Shown: in pieces, positions 22,637-34,420 of the stretch
How positions within the stretch are numbered: position 1 is the stretch's first letter
Layout: every line of letters begins with the position of its first letter
DNA from: Ottelia alismoides
Taxonomy: Eukaryota > Streptophyta > Magnoliopsida > Alismatales > Hydrocharitaceae
Reading direction: 5' to 3'
Length of the DNA stretch: 64,000 bases
Assembly (NCBI GenBank): GCA_037367405.1
Contig: JAZKJV010010123.1
Span: forward strand, 124,001 to 188,000
The notes under the pieces: model-generated
The model's database searches: none
What the model was told of the DNA's origin: nothing
The model's input: the letters and a program-made list of their open reading frames with translations, nothing else
Made by a program: the position numbers and the translations under genes

Positions 22637-25088
22637 TATTTTAGCCAAATCTGTTAGCAAAAACATATGTAAATATATGTAAATCCAATAAATTATCAAC
22701 ATGCATGCATTTTTTAATATTATATAATTAACATCTATTTTTCCCAAAATAAATGAATAAATAAGAAAAGAAAAAGAGAAGAAGGATGCAATTATGTGAT
22801 AAGTACATACTGACCCAAACCCAAAGAGAAGGCCAATCATTGACCTAATCGACAAGGAATAAAGTAGGAGGATATAGGGTCCTCGTATACTCATTACTAT
22901 GCATTCCATGTATATATCATTCCTCTATTCTACTTATTCCTTTATTTTATATATAAATTGTGTATATTATATTTTAAATATTTTTATATACTCTTAATAA
23001 TATTATAAAAATAATATTAAAATTATAAAACACAAAATAAATAAAAAATAAAACCAAATTTCATTGTGCAATAGCCATACATGTATATGTTGTACAAATT
23101 ACCCATTTATTTAATCACTTTATTTAAGTTGTAAATCAAATAAAAATTATTTTATACTCATTAAATTATTTTTTAAATAAATAAAGTATAAAATAAAAGA
23201 TATTGGTGTAAAAATAACAAAATAAAAATAAATGAATAAAATATGTAGGTATACTAGACATGTACATTTTACACTATACTGTTTTTACTGTATATATAAA
23301 CATATAAAAATAATTAAAAAATCATAAAGAAATAGTTTGAAAAATAATAAACTTTTCTAATTTCATTCATTTGTTATTTTAAAATCATTTACTATTTTTT
23401 ATTTAATATATTTGATTTTTGGATTTGGAATTTTCTGATTGGTCAACCTGGGTTTGTTGACCAAGGTCAACCCTCCCATCTCCAGGACCCAATTCGAATT
23501 TCGGTCGCTGGACCTCATTCTAACCAATTATCGCACCCAAATCCGCCCACCTTCTTCCTTGAAATCCAGACCCCTAGATTCCTCGAATATCTGAGATCCT
23601 CACAGATGCCTAGGCTTCGTCGGATCTCCCTAGGGTTTTGCGCATTCTCTCAATCTTTCTAGACCCTAGGTTTGCGTGGAGAAGAGGATCGGCGGCACCT
23701 GTAGCCCCCTCCCATCTTTGAAGAGATGAACAAGAGAGACACCCATGCAAGCACTAAAAAATATATTTTTAGGGGTAAATTATAAAGAAGCCCTCCGATA
23801 TTTCTAGATCTGCTAAAGCGTCCCACCAGCTTGAAGTTCTATTTTGATAAATCACACTCATGCCCTTACAAGTTTCAGAAATTGTGTAAACACCCCTGCT
23901 AATTCCAAGCACGTGCGTTGCACATTTTTTACTAGGCAATTTACTACTTTTTCCCCGCAACTTTATTTCTTTTATTTATTTAGTGTAAAAACATTAAGCA
24001 TTCACATTTCAGTCCTGTCTATTACAGACTTGATTTTACATGATCTTATTATTGAAACAAATGTTTTCTTTGGTCAATAAATCATCCAAAAAACGTGCTA
24101 TGCTCCTGATGTGCTTATCTTTTTAACATAAAATTTTCATTGCATTTTTTCTTTATTTAATATTATTGAAAAATAAAAAATAGTGTCTTTTCTTTTTCTG
24201 AATATCAAAAATCTATAAAAAAATCGAATATTACATAAAAATTCCAAAAAAATAGATTGTTTTTATTTTATTTTCTTTTAATTTCTGTGCAAATTTCGTG
24301 CATTAACTATTTATAAAACCAAAAAAATGAAAACAATAAAAATCTTATAAAAATCACAGAAAATTCTACAAAAATCCAAAAATCATGATTTCAGTTCTTA
24401 TTTGTAGATGTTTGCATATATTTTATCATAAAAATAATTGTGAGGAGTTTTGAGCACTTAAATATTTTTAAGTTGCAAATTACTCCAGGTTGTGCATTAT
24501 TTCTCCTTTTTACTACTGTTTGATTTTTAGAAAATTACAAAAACATCTGAAAAGTCTAAAAAATTCCTTAAAACATTTCAAAAGCTTTAAAACACAAAAA
24601 TATTTTCTCTGGATTTTTCTGATCACTTTTTATATAATTTAGAAATACAAAAAGAGTTTGGTGTGCGTAGTTCTTGTCTTGTGCATATTTTTCTTTATTT
24701 GAAAACTAAAAAATGCAAAATTAAAATCACTAAAAATTTGAAAATCAGAAAATAAAAAATAGAAATTGAAAAATTAAAAAATTAAAAAGAGATAAATTCC
24801 ACAAAAAAACCAAGGATAGTTTGCCTTTGAGATTCTTGTTTTTTCTCTTAATTGATTCTTCGTCAATTATTTGAATAACCCTCGGGAATTGTAGAATTCT
24901 TGAGTTCTATCCTGTCCGCTATACAGGTAATTAAGTAGCAAAATTTTTCTCTCGCTCTGCCTTATTTTCTAAAATTATTTTGCAGCGAGAGAGAAAGAAA
25001 AAAATTGTTTGTTTGTCACGGGATTTTTGGGGATAACAACGACACGTATCATTAAAAATTATCGATCCTCGAAGGTACAGTGCCAACA
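22637..25088 (+). repeat. LTR0, remainder (related to the Am LTR)
   Basis: Continues the LTR begun at 4075. It aligns in order with the Am LTR read in sense. The early part shares the ACCCAAACCCAAAGAGAAGG-like phrase. A GC-richer part at about 23430-23960 has a GGTCAACC...TTGACC block and a CACGTG at 23910-23915. The late part shares CGCTATACAGG and ACAACGACAC near 24920-25050. By this alignment it ends near GTGCCAACA at 25088. No clear primer-binding site follows, so it is more likely the 3' LTR of E1 than a 5' LTR. ORFs inside are short and unrecognised. Much of 23960-24800 is AT-rich low complexity. Confidence 0.6.
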
Positions 25089-26124
25089 CCCATCTCTTTA
25101 GCTTAAAGAATCTGGGGATCCATTTATATTCGTTGTAAATTTTCATCTTTTTAAGAATCTGAAGAATTTACTAATTTGAATGAAAACACAATTATTTAAT
25201 AATCCTTATTAGTTAACCGACTAAGATAGGAAGGAGGGCACTAATGAATATGGATTCATCACTCTAATTGACTGAAATAGAGCTTTGTCCTATGAAATCA
25301 GGTGCATTCACTTGTTTATATATCAAAATTAACATCCATGCACTTGTAAATAATTTGCATAAATTAGCATTACATTCTGCATTCATAATCATTTATAAAT
25401 TTTCACCCAACCTCACCCATTTTTTAATTAATTCATAAAAACATAGCTCCAATTGAGCTAAAATTAACCGCATTGTGTAAATATCCCAGACATTAATCAA
25501 TGGAAAATCGTAAAAAATCAAAACTTGGATATATTTGAAATAAATCCAAGCCCTAATTTCAAGACAAAAAGTTGTAAATGTTGATATCTCTCTTATATGT
25601 TGTCTGATTTCATCCTACTCAGTTTGAGTTAGTGTGCATTCAAATATATACAAATCAAGACCAAATTCAAAAGAAACAAAGTTCATTTGTGAAATATGAG
25701 ATATGGAACCTAACTATAAATTGTACATATTTACTGATCTTTGGCCTATTATTTCATTATTTATCTTCTTTTAATTTATTTTTTTTCGGTTCTTTATTTT
25801 ATTTCATGAGCTAAGTAATCATAAAAAAATCAACAACCAAAAAAATCAAAAAAAAAACAATGAAAAAGACAAATTCTAGCTTGAGCACATTGACTAGTTC
25901 ACCTATACATATCTCATATTTTCTAACTATTTCTAACTCATAAAAATGTCTAAAAAACTTAATTTGTGTCCATTATGTTATTTCACATCATGTTTGATGT
26001 TTGCGTACGTTATTTATCTGCAGTAAAATTACAAATTAAAAATATGATATTCTATATACATAAAATATCACTAAAAATGCATATTATGCACAGCTGGTGT
26101 CTTTTCCACTTGAGTCCTACATGA
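25089..26124 (+). repeat. Probable first part of LTR3 (split by E2), start uncertain
   Basis: AT-rich, no gene. It is physically continuous with 55804-58344 once E2 and one ACATT copy are removed. A possible LTR start TAATGAATATGGATTCATC lies at about 25241, weakly like TGATGAATCTCC. It is preceded by a purine-rich AGATAGGAAGGAGGG. The ~150 bases from 25089 are unassigned. I cannot rule out that LTR0 and LTR3 are parts of one very long LTR. Confidence 0.4.
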
Positions 26125-26129
26125 ACATT
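26125..26129. repeat. E2 target-site duplication, left copy
   Basis: ACATT, identical to 55799-55803, directly before the LTR start TGATGAATC. Confidence 0.9.
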
Positions 26130-26389
26130 TGATGAATCTTAATTTCATCGCCTTTATTATATCATTTTGGCATTTATACCCTAGCTAAATGCATGCAAAT
26201 ATCATTATTTTGTACAAATTAGCAATCACTATTTATTTTATAATTATTGTATAAATTACATTGTTTAAAACCAAAATAAAAGAACAAAGAAATAAAAGAA
26301 AAAAATAAAATTCCAAAGGAACTTTATGACCCTAAACCCTGAGACGAAGTCAAGAAACGATGTGGTCGATAAGGAATAAAGTAGGGGGA

Positions 26390-26509
26390 GATAAGGGCAA
26401 AAAACACAATAAAAATCTCATTCTTTTATTCATCAATAATTCATACGGGGATAAGGGCCACAAACACAATAAAAATCTCATTCTTTCATTCATCAATAAT
26501 TCATTTTTG
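26390..26509 (+). repeat. 60-bp tandem duplication in the E2 5' LTR
   Basis: Two ~60-base units, each beginning GATAAGGGC and containing AATAAAAATCTCATTCTTT, starting at 26390 and 26450. The 3' LTR has one unit (about 52075-52135), so the duplication arose after insertion or was lost from the other LTR. Confidence 0.85.
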
Positions 26510-28787
26510 AGACCCATTTTATCCTCTATTATTTATTCATCAAATCAATAAACTTTTAACATGAAAGTTGTAGATAAAAATGTACAAAAAAATATAAAAT
26601 TGAGTTTACATAAAAATAATATACGTTATACATTTTATGCTCGGATTAAAAGGCCAAAACCCAAACTTCCCAGACTCGTATCTCCTCAATAAAAACTCAA
26701 AATGTATCAAAATCACTTTAATTGTATATAAATTTTAATAAGCTATTTAATAAAGATGGTTTCAACCAATTTGGATTTTAGATGTGAAAGTTATGTTTTG
26801 GACCCCTATTGTTTAGTATACATGAATAAAACATTCATTTTATTTATTCTTTATTATTTTTATAATTTTATATTTTTATGATTTTTTAAATATTATTTAC
26901 AGTATATTAAATATTTTGAATAGAATAAAACCACAAAGAGAACACAAAAATAATATAGCTTATATAAATACATAGACGAATATACTATACTTATACATAT
27001 ATAATATATACCCCTCTTTATTAAAGTTTACAAATAAAATCAGAAAAATGCAATAAAAATAAATTTGCATACCTAAAAATATGTTTTAAATATATAAAAT
27101 ATGAAAATAAAATAATAGAATCAAAAATATAAAATAAAAATAAAATATACAAAACATAGGTCAATATACCTATAAATACACTTGTAAAAAGTAACTTGTA
27201 AAAAATTAACTCATAAAAATAAATAAAAATTTTATTAAAATACTACATAAAATAATAAACATTTTTTTTATAACCAAAAGTTAATAAAATCATTTATTAT
27301 TATTATTATTCTAATTATTTTTGAATAAAGGTAGCTCTTTTGTCCTGTAGCGTCCTATGTGGACTAATCAGGAGGCAAGGGTTGTTGACCTCGATCAACT
27401 ATCCTTCCCTGCCTCTGACTCATGTCAGGGCCTCAAGCACCCCATCTTCTCTGCCTTCACTCGATCACTCTAATTGACAAAATGCCTCGAGAACTTCATG
27501 AAAATTGCTCACATCACGATCGGCATCCATGCCTACTCATTAGATTCTTCTAATCTTCATCGAGCCTCTCAATAATCACCCAAAACTGTGTCAATAAATA
27601 AAATCCTAATGTGTTCCTTCATTCTTTGATCCCTCTCTAAGCTCTATAGTGTGTCCAATCGTGTGTGTGAGAGTCCACCGGTGATAGAGGTGCTTTCCTC
27701 GAGGCCGGGAGCACCATAGGAGGAGGAGAGTGGGTCCATGACGGTGCTCCAACAATGTCCTGCTCCCATGTACACCATCAAGTTAGAGTTGTGCATTTTA
27801 TTTTCATTAGATTTTCCTTCTGTCGTTTCATTTTCACATTTAATTACGTCTTTAGATAATAGGAGTAGCTATAATTCCATTAGTAAGTTCGTTAGAGCCA
27901 TTAGGGCTCCGGTCATTTCACTGTGATTCAACCTGACCCAACCTCGCCTGACTGCCTCATTTTCTTTCCCTAACACTGCTCCATCGATATGTCTCATTTC
28001 CCCCTTGAACCGTGACACGATTTGAGGAAATCGAAGCTTCATCTCACATCCTCGTCGGAGCTGCCCCCACCTCACCTTTCACGAGGTTTCAGACCTCCTT
28101 TTTGGGTCAAGAGGACCCTCTCAAGCCATCGAATCTTTTGTGTAGGTCTTGCCTTCCAGAGAACAACATGGAGCCTCGATTCGAGGCATTTTGCATCTCC
28201 CAAGTCATCTGAAGCTTCCGTTGCTCGGCATCTCTCCATCGATGAGATCTGGATCTTTTGAGTCCCTGCATATGCGGAATGATCCAAGGAACCTATAAAG
28301 CCTTTTGGTGTGAAGATGAGTGCCCAGAGTCACGTGGAATCAGAGATTGAAGCTCAGTCATTCGACTATTATTCATGTTCTTGTTGATGCTCCAGATGCC
28401 GTCGAATTAGGATGCCTCTCTAGTTTTAATCTCAGCCCTTGGATCAAAAGGAAGAGATGTGCAACCTCAGTCATCTAATGTGCTTTAGTGAAGATCCCCA
28501 ACTGTCGGATGGCATGCAATAAGGGGGTAATTTGCACTCAATCCCCTCCGCATTTTTCTTATTTCTTTTTAGAACTTAAATGTTTGTCTAGAGTGTAAAT
28601 AAATGTGTAAAAATTGCCTATAGCCTGCCATGCTTTCATGTAATTAACCACGTGTCCATGCAAGCTCAGCTCATGTGGATTGCCATGTGAGTTGGGTATT
28701 TTGCAAGCATACCCCCTTACTTTTGTATTTTTTTTAATACACAAAATTGTATATTCAGTGTTGTTTTTGGAAAAAATTTATATGGGA

Positions 28788-28792
28788 CCTAG
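28788..28792. repeat. Copia target-site duplication, left copy
   Basis: CCTAG; the right copy at 39479-39483 is CCTGG. The uninterrupted 3' LTR of E2 reads CCTGG at the same spot (about 54428), so the left copy carries a G-to-A change. Confidence 0.8.
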
Positions 28793-29341
28793 TGAAGGAT
28801 AAGGAATTATCCTCAAGCGCATCACGGAAGTGTGAGCGCCGTATCGAATACGATGAAGAACGACTAGTCGTACTAGTTGTTCAATGCAGCAGAGTAAAAA
28901 GATTTTCATGCGATGAAACCACATGATCCAAGAACGATTCTCTGATCGTTTCATCTATAACCACAACAAGTATAAAGGAATACCTCTTGAAGCATGGTTG
29001 ATCGAGTCTCTACGAAAAGAGACCTCCTATCTCAAGTCCGATCCAGCGTGGGGATGAGTCGCGTGATCCTCGCAATCCAACAAGTTAATCCAAGCACGGG
29101 AAGTCCTGATCTCGTTGTACGAGATCAATCATCTTCTTTGCGAGAGTAACACTCTGAGAAGACGAAGAACCGTAGAACGTCGAAGCAGCAGCGCGGTGGC
29201 ATAGGCGACGATGGCTATCTCCCACTAGGGTTTAGTGGATGGCCACCAAGGATAGGGAGAGAGGGCTGGCGTGTGGAAGGAAGAAAGAGAGAGAGAGATG
29301 TGCTTCAAAAGCTTAACCCTAGAGAGCGTGCTATGGCTCTC

Positions 29342-29349
29342 TATTTATA
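29342..29349 (-). promoter_or_regulatory. Copia LTR TATA box (3' LTR copy)
   Basis: TATAAATA on the minus strand, followed downstream by AGAGAGCCAT and a CT-rich leader. Present in both LTRs. Confidence 0.7.
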
Positions 29350-29574
29350 TGGTTTTGGGATCCATGGGTCTCAATCCATGGGAATCTTAAAATCAATGGT
29401 TGAGATTAATTTATGATCAATCCAATGGTCAAGATTGTTGTTGGTAAAAGCCAACAACTTGTGATTTAATTTAGATCAAATATATTTGACAAATCTAATA
29501 TACATCAATCCTAAAATTAAACCAATCAAATAAGGAGACAAATTCCATGGAAATCTCATCTCCCATTGGAATAT

Positions 29575-29660
29575 AGTGGACGACCACCAATCCCAAGTAG
29601 GACTTGGTAGCCGTCCACTTATTTCCAAGTGGGGCAATCTCATGAAATCTCATGAGATTG
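29575..29660. repeat. Two adjacent inverted repeats in copia U3
   Basis: First: AGTGGACG...CAAGT / ACTTG...CGTCCACT at 29575-29619. Second: CAATCTCATGA / TCATGAGATTG at 29635-29660. Both lie ~230 bp upstream of the TATA box. They are kept in the other LTR at 37756-37800 and 37816-37841, the second perfectly and the first with one stem mismatch. They could form hairpins or be bound by dimeric factors; this is inference. Confidence 0.65.
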
Positions 29661-31294
29661 CATATCTCAATGAAATTCTCCATTATTTAATTCAATAACT
29701 TTTTTTGTGATTTATTCTTCAAAAATAATTCATAATTAATTTTGAGAATATTGCAATCTTGCCATTGGAAATTGTGAATCACATTCACAACCCAAAACAA
29801 AATATAATTTACATTTTCAGTTAATTAAATAATGTGTATCCAATACACATTAATAATTAATCAACAAATATAAATTATAAATAGCTCTCTCTAATACATT
29901 ATTAATCACATTTATAATATATTATGAATAATTGGATATTACTATCCACATTATTCTTATCCTCAATAATTAAATCACATTTAATTATATTGGATAATTT
30001 CCAAACACATCCAGATAATTAAATCACATTTAATTATCAATTTCTTAATGCTTAGATCTTATGGAATTATTCTTGAACCCTTTAAAGAATAATGCTATTT
30101 CTCCTCAGATACTTGGAGATAAGGACAGGGCGATTGTATTGTTCCATGTATAGTGACTTGGATATTGAGATCACATCTCAAATCTAGATCCCATGGACCT
30201 CTCATAGATGCTTGATTAAATCAAGGTCGTAAACCTAATCTTCTCATTGCATCTGAATCATATTCATATCAATGTCGAATACATGGACTAAGATTAGGTC
30301 ACTTCTCTATTGAGAGGAGTCACTAAAATCCACACCTGTTTCATCACTCCCTCGAAATGGAAGCGTCATGGTTATATAATCGTTTATGATCAAATCACCC
30401 TCAGGTATTCCCAATACATGTACATCCTGCATATTGGAAGACCTATGATCATCTTGAAGAAATAGATCACTTTTACACTGTCATCTTCAGGGTTTGATCC
30501 CTAAGTTTCTCAATCTTCGTCCTTGGGATTTGGTACAGATCATATGCTTTCACAAAGCATATATTTACCTTCAAATTCATGTCATGCTTCCAAAGCATGA
30601 AGACCATGCATGGAATTTGATCAGTCCCAATACCTCATGAGTGAATGTCTCCTGGTTCACAAGTGAACCTGTATGATCCCTTTGAGAGATCGTATTACTC
30701 ATATGTCCTTACATGCACACCAGCTCGCCGGTGTATAGACCTTGGTTAGATCATCAACCTATTGGTCTGCCAAATGTACACACTCAGACATATAGCAATA
30801 CATCTGTCTCTGGTCGGAGGATGTTTGCCTATGATGTGACAGTATTCAACATAAGTCTTTGGTTATCTCGATCTTGTTAAGTCAACCTATTGACTCAACT
30901 AATCTGATACCTCCGAATCACTATTCCCATGCAGAGGACCTGCATCAAGAGGTCGATTAGATATCAGCCTAATGAGAAAGGATTGCCATCTCCTACTCAG
31001 GCTGGAGATCATCACTTGATAATCATTTGATGATGCTTGATGAGTCCTCTATCTAACTCCTTAGATATTCATCCAACCATCAGCCTCTATGATTCAATCA
31101 ATGAATTGACAGCTGTATGATTATCAAGTTGGCCATGGTACATAACCCTTATTGTACAGAGGGACCTTATAGTACATTCATTCAATCAATTTCAGAAAGG
31201 GAGTGAAACATAATCAATAACTTTTATTGATTAATTCTTTATTACAATAACATTTATTATAGGAATGGTTTGCCTCGTGCTCACATTGCTAACA

Positions 31295-31310
31295 ATCTCC
31301 CACTAGCCCT
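31295..31310 (-). promoter_or_regulatory. Copia polypurine tract
   Basis: The minus strand reads AGGGCTAGTGGGAGAT immediately before the LTR start TGTTAGC. The RNase H stop codon (31312-31310) touches its start. Confidence 0.85.
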
Positions 31311-32790
31311 CAGAACCATTCATGAACATTCCTTAAACCCATATTCATTACATGATGGTCGAAAACCTTCTGTGTTAGAGGTTTGGTAAGAGGATCAGCA
31401 ACGTTGTCGGCAGAGGTCACATTGGTGATGATGATGTCACCACGCTTTTGAATCTCCCGAATGATGTGGTATTTCCTTTCTACGTGCTTGCTCTTCTGAT
31501 GCCATCTGGGTTCCTTCTCCTGGGCAACGGCTCCCGTGTTATCGCAGAGTAGCAGGATGGGAGTATCAGAGGAAACTACGCCAAGCTCTAGGACGAACTT
31601 GTGCAACCACACCGCCTCCTTTGCAGCATCCGATGCGGCAATGTACTCGGCTTCTGTTGTTGAATCTGCTATAGTGTCCTGCTTCTTACTTCTCCAGCTC
31701 ACAGCACCACCATTCAACAGGAATACAAACCCCGATGTCGACTTTCGATCATCAATATCCGATTGGAAGTCAGAATCTGTATATCCCAAGACTTGGAGAT
31801 CACCATCTCCATAGACCAAGATGTAGTCTTACGTCCGTCTTAGATATTTGAATATGTTCTTTACTGCATTCCAATGTTGTTGTCCATAGCAAGATTGGTA
31901 ACAACTTACCACTCCCACTGCATGGCAGATATTTGGCCTAGTACAGATCATGGCATACATTAAGCTTCCTACAGCTGATGCATAAGGGCATCCAACTATG
32001 GCTTTCTTTTCCTCAATAGTTTGAGGAGCCATTCCTTTAGACAGGTGGATACCGTCTCTTAAGGGTAGGAATCCTTTCTTGGAACTATCCATACGGAATC
32101 GTTCAAGAATCTTGTTAATGTATCCATGTTGTGACAATCCTAAAATCCTCTTTTCTTGATTTCTGAACAACTTGAAGCCTAAGATGTAAGAGGCCTCTCC
32201 AAGATGTTTCATCTTGAAGGTATGGGATAGCCAAATCTTCATACTGGTCATCATCCCTATATCATTCCCAATGATATGGATGTCATCTAAGTAAAGCACG
32301 ATGAACACAATGGCACTCCCACAAAGCTTCTTGTACACATAAGGTTCATCAGGATTCTGCACAAAATCATAACTCTTTATGGTTTCGTCAAATCTGATGT
32401 TCCAGCTACGAGAAGCTTGCTTGAGCCCATAGATGGATTTCTTCAGTTTGCATACTTTGCCATCCTCAGTTATCAATCCCTGGGGCTGCTCCATATAGAT
32501 ATCCTCCTCGAGGTATCAATTGAGGAAAGCCGTCTTGACTTCCATCTACCAGATGTCGTAGTCAAGATATGTAGCTATAGCTAGCAGTGTCATGATGGAT
32601 TTAAGCAAAGCCACAGGAGAGAATGTCTCATCGTAGTCGATGCCTTCTCTCTGTGTGTAGCCCTTGGCTACGAGCCGTGCCTTGAAAGTCTCTACTTTCC
32701 CATCAGGTCCCCTCTTTCTTATGAAGATCCATTTACACCTAATGGGTTTTACCCCTTTAGGTGGATCCTCTAGGGTCTATACACCATTCA
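31310..32790 (-). pseudogene. Copia RT-RNase H pseudogene
   Basis: Sense order: about 32790-32500 encodes the RT N-terminal region (CKWIFIRKRGPDGKV, ARLVAKGYTQREGIDYDETF, MEVKTAFLN). It has stops at about 32546 (where Gln is usual) and 32525 (where Gly is usual). The open block 32494-31829 has KLKKSIYGLKQASRSW and the catalytic VLYLDD, then PYASAVGSLMYAM. After one stop near 31829, RNase H at 31819-31310 reads GYTDSDFQSD...DRKSTSGFVF...TTEAEYIAASDAAKEAVWL...LLLCDNTGA...KSKHVERKYHIIRE and ends at the polypurine tract. Apart from the stops the catalytic motifs are intact. Confidence 0.92.
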
Positions 32791-33001
32791 TATGCATGGA
32801 GTCAATTTCTGACTTCATTGCTAGCATCCATCTATCCATGTCATGATCCGTGAGTGCTTCATCAAATGAAGTAGGATCATTGTCGGTTTCACTTGACACA
32901 TGGAATCCATACCTTTCAGGCGGTGCAACCACCCTCGAACTCCTTCGAAGAGGTATGGGTGTTTCATCTTTATTTACTTCTTCAGTTTCAGGTTTAGGAA
33001 G

Positions 33002-34130
33002 CTAAGAATACTCAGGAGATTCTATGAGTTCTGTTGCTTCACTTTTGTCTTGGTCTTTAATGAAATCATCCTCCAGAAATTTCACATCTCTAGAGACAAA
33101 AACCTTTTGGATCTCAGGGTCATAGAGCTGGTATCCAATACCATCTTTGACGTACCCAATGAAGTAACACTCACGAGTGCGAGATTCTAGCTTACTTGTG
33201 TCCATGTTCTTCGCATGAACCAAGTAACCCCCAACCCTCAAGTGATTAACACTAGGTTTGGTTCCATACCAGAGCTCATGAGGAGTCTTAGGTACATATT
33301 TGCTAGGAATCTTATTCAGGATATATATTGCAGTCTCTACTGCATATCCCTAGAAACTAAGTGGTAAATGTACTTTGCTCATCATAGAACTGACCACATC
33401 CATGATGGTCCTATTGCGTCTTTCAACAACACCATTAAGTTGGGGAGTTCCAGGAGTAGTGAGATTGGAGACAATTCCATTCTCTTTAAGGTATTCCTTG
33501 ATCTCATCTGAGAGGTACTCGCCACCTCTTTCATATCGAATTTGTTTAATCATCCTATCGGTTTGGTTCTCAACCGAAGACTTGAATTCTTTGAACTTTT
33601 CAAAGGTTTCAGATTTATGACATAATAGGAAGACAAACCTGTATCGCTAATGGTCATCAATAAACGTCAAATAGTATCGATATCCATTTCGAGTCGCAAT
33701 ACTGAAGGGACCACATACATCGGTATGTATTAGGTCAATAATACCTTTGCATCTTGTAACCTTGTAACGGAAAGGCATCCTAGTCATTTTACCTCGAATA
33801 CAATGTTCACAGGTAGGTAAAGATTAAGCCTGTAGAAAATCCGAAGGTCCATCCTTTATTAATCTATTTATCCTATCAACAGATAAATGACCAAGCCTTT
33901 GATGCCAAATCATATTTAAATGATTTTTATTCTCCCTAGATCTCTTAGGGTTTTTATTAGTGGTTGTGACATTCATGACATGTTCATTAATACACAACTC
34001 ATAGAGTCCACCAGAAGTCAAAATAACATCTACAATATATTTATCACAATGATTTACGACTAATTTATTAAAGAAAAGGAATGAATATCCACTTTTAACT
34101 AGCTTAGATACATATATCAAATTCCTTCTG
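33002..34130 (-). pseudogene. Copia integrase pseudogene (GAG-pre-integrase and DDE core)
   Basis: Sense order: 34120-33824 contains the GAG-pre-integrase region with WHQRLGHLSVDRI. About 33740-33700 has HTDVCGPFS with the first catalytic Asp. 33553-33350 has RYERGGEYL, where the second catalytic Asp of the usual S-D-R-G-G-E-Y is Glu, then TPQLNGVVERRNRT with the catalytic Glu. The C-terminal part at 33241-33002 has LRVGGYLVHAK...ECYFIGY...YQLYDPEIQKVFVSRDVKFLE. Frames are broken between these blocks. 33001-32791 is the linker to RT. Confidence 0.88.
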
Positions 34131-34275
34131 ACTTCAGGTATATAAAGACACTCTTTAGTACTAGGGCTCTACCACTAGATAATGATAGCCGACAAGTCCC
34201 AACGGCGACTACTACAACACTTGCATCAGATCCCATCTGGATGACTATCTCCCCTTCTTCAAGTTTTCTAGTTTC

Positions 34276-34420
34276 CTAAAACAAATGCAACAAATTACAT
34301 ACATGAATAGAAGCACTAAAATCGACAACCCAACATCCTTCTCGTCCAATGAGAAAACTAGTTTCAATGATAAAATAAGATTTCATACATGCTGGGCCTT
34401 TACTTTTGTCGATCGACTTC
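34276..34420 (-). pseudogene. Copia aspartic protease pseudogene
   Basis: The sense phrase CWVVDFSASIHVC stands where copia proteases have V-V-D-S-G-A-[ST]-x-H. Ser-Gly of the active site is replaced by Phe-Ser, through transitions TCT to TTT and GGT to AGT, so the enzyme would be dead. It is in frame with the gag zinc knuckle upstream. A stop follows within about 10 codons (near 34276). Confidence 0.8.

Larger units (their letters stand above)
26130..28792 (+). repeat. E2 5' LTR, first segment
   Basis: Aligns with 51816-54432. AT-rich to about 27330; then a GC-richer block with GTAGCGTC...TTGTTGACCTCGATCAAC shared with 52960-53040; then a CACGTG at 28649-28654 in a GTTGGGTATTTTGC context. 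The segment ends at the copia insertion (target copy CCTAG, 28788-28792). It resumes at 39484. Confidence 0.9.
28793..31294 (-). repeat. Copia 3' LTR (2.50 kb)
   Basis: Aligns end to end with 36958-39478. In sense it begins TGTTAGCAATG at 31294 and ends ATCCTTCA at 28793. A TATA box at 29349-29342 puts the probable transcript start near 29310, giving R-U5 of about 500 bp. A minus-strand ORF at 29683-29495 (62 codons) recurs in the other LTR as 65 codons. I regard it as a by-product of the duplication. Confidence 0.92.

Noticed and set aside
25015..25060. AACAACGACACG as a minus-strand tRNA-Asp primer site
   Set aside because: It aligns with an internal phrase near the end of the Am LTR (ACAACGACACATG), so it is LTR sequence of a + strand LTR.
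29495..29683. Small minus-strand ORF found twice (29495-29683 and 37667-37864), at first sight a conserved short gene
   Set aside because: Both copies lie at the same place in the two copia LTRs, so the similarity is explained by LTR duplication. No domain or start context supports it.
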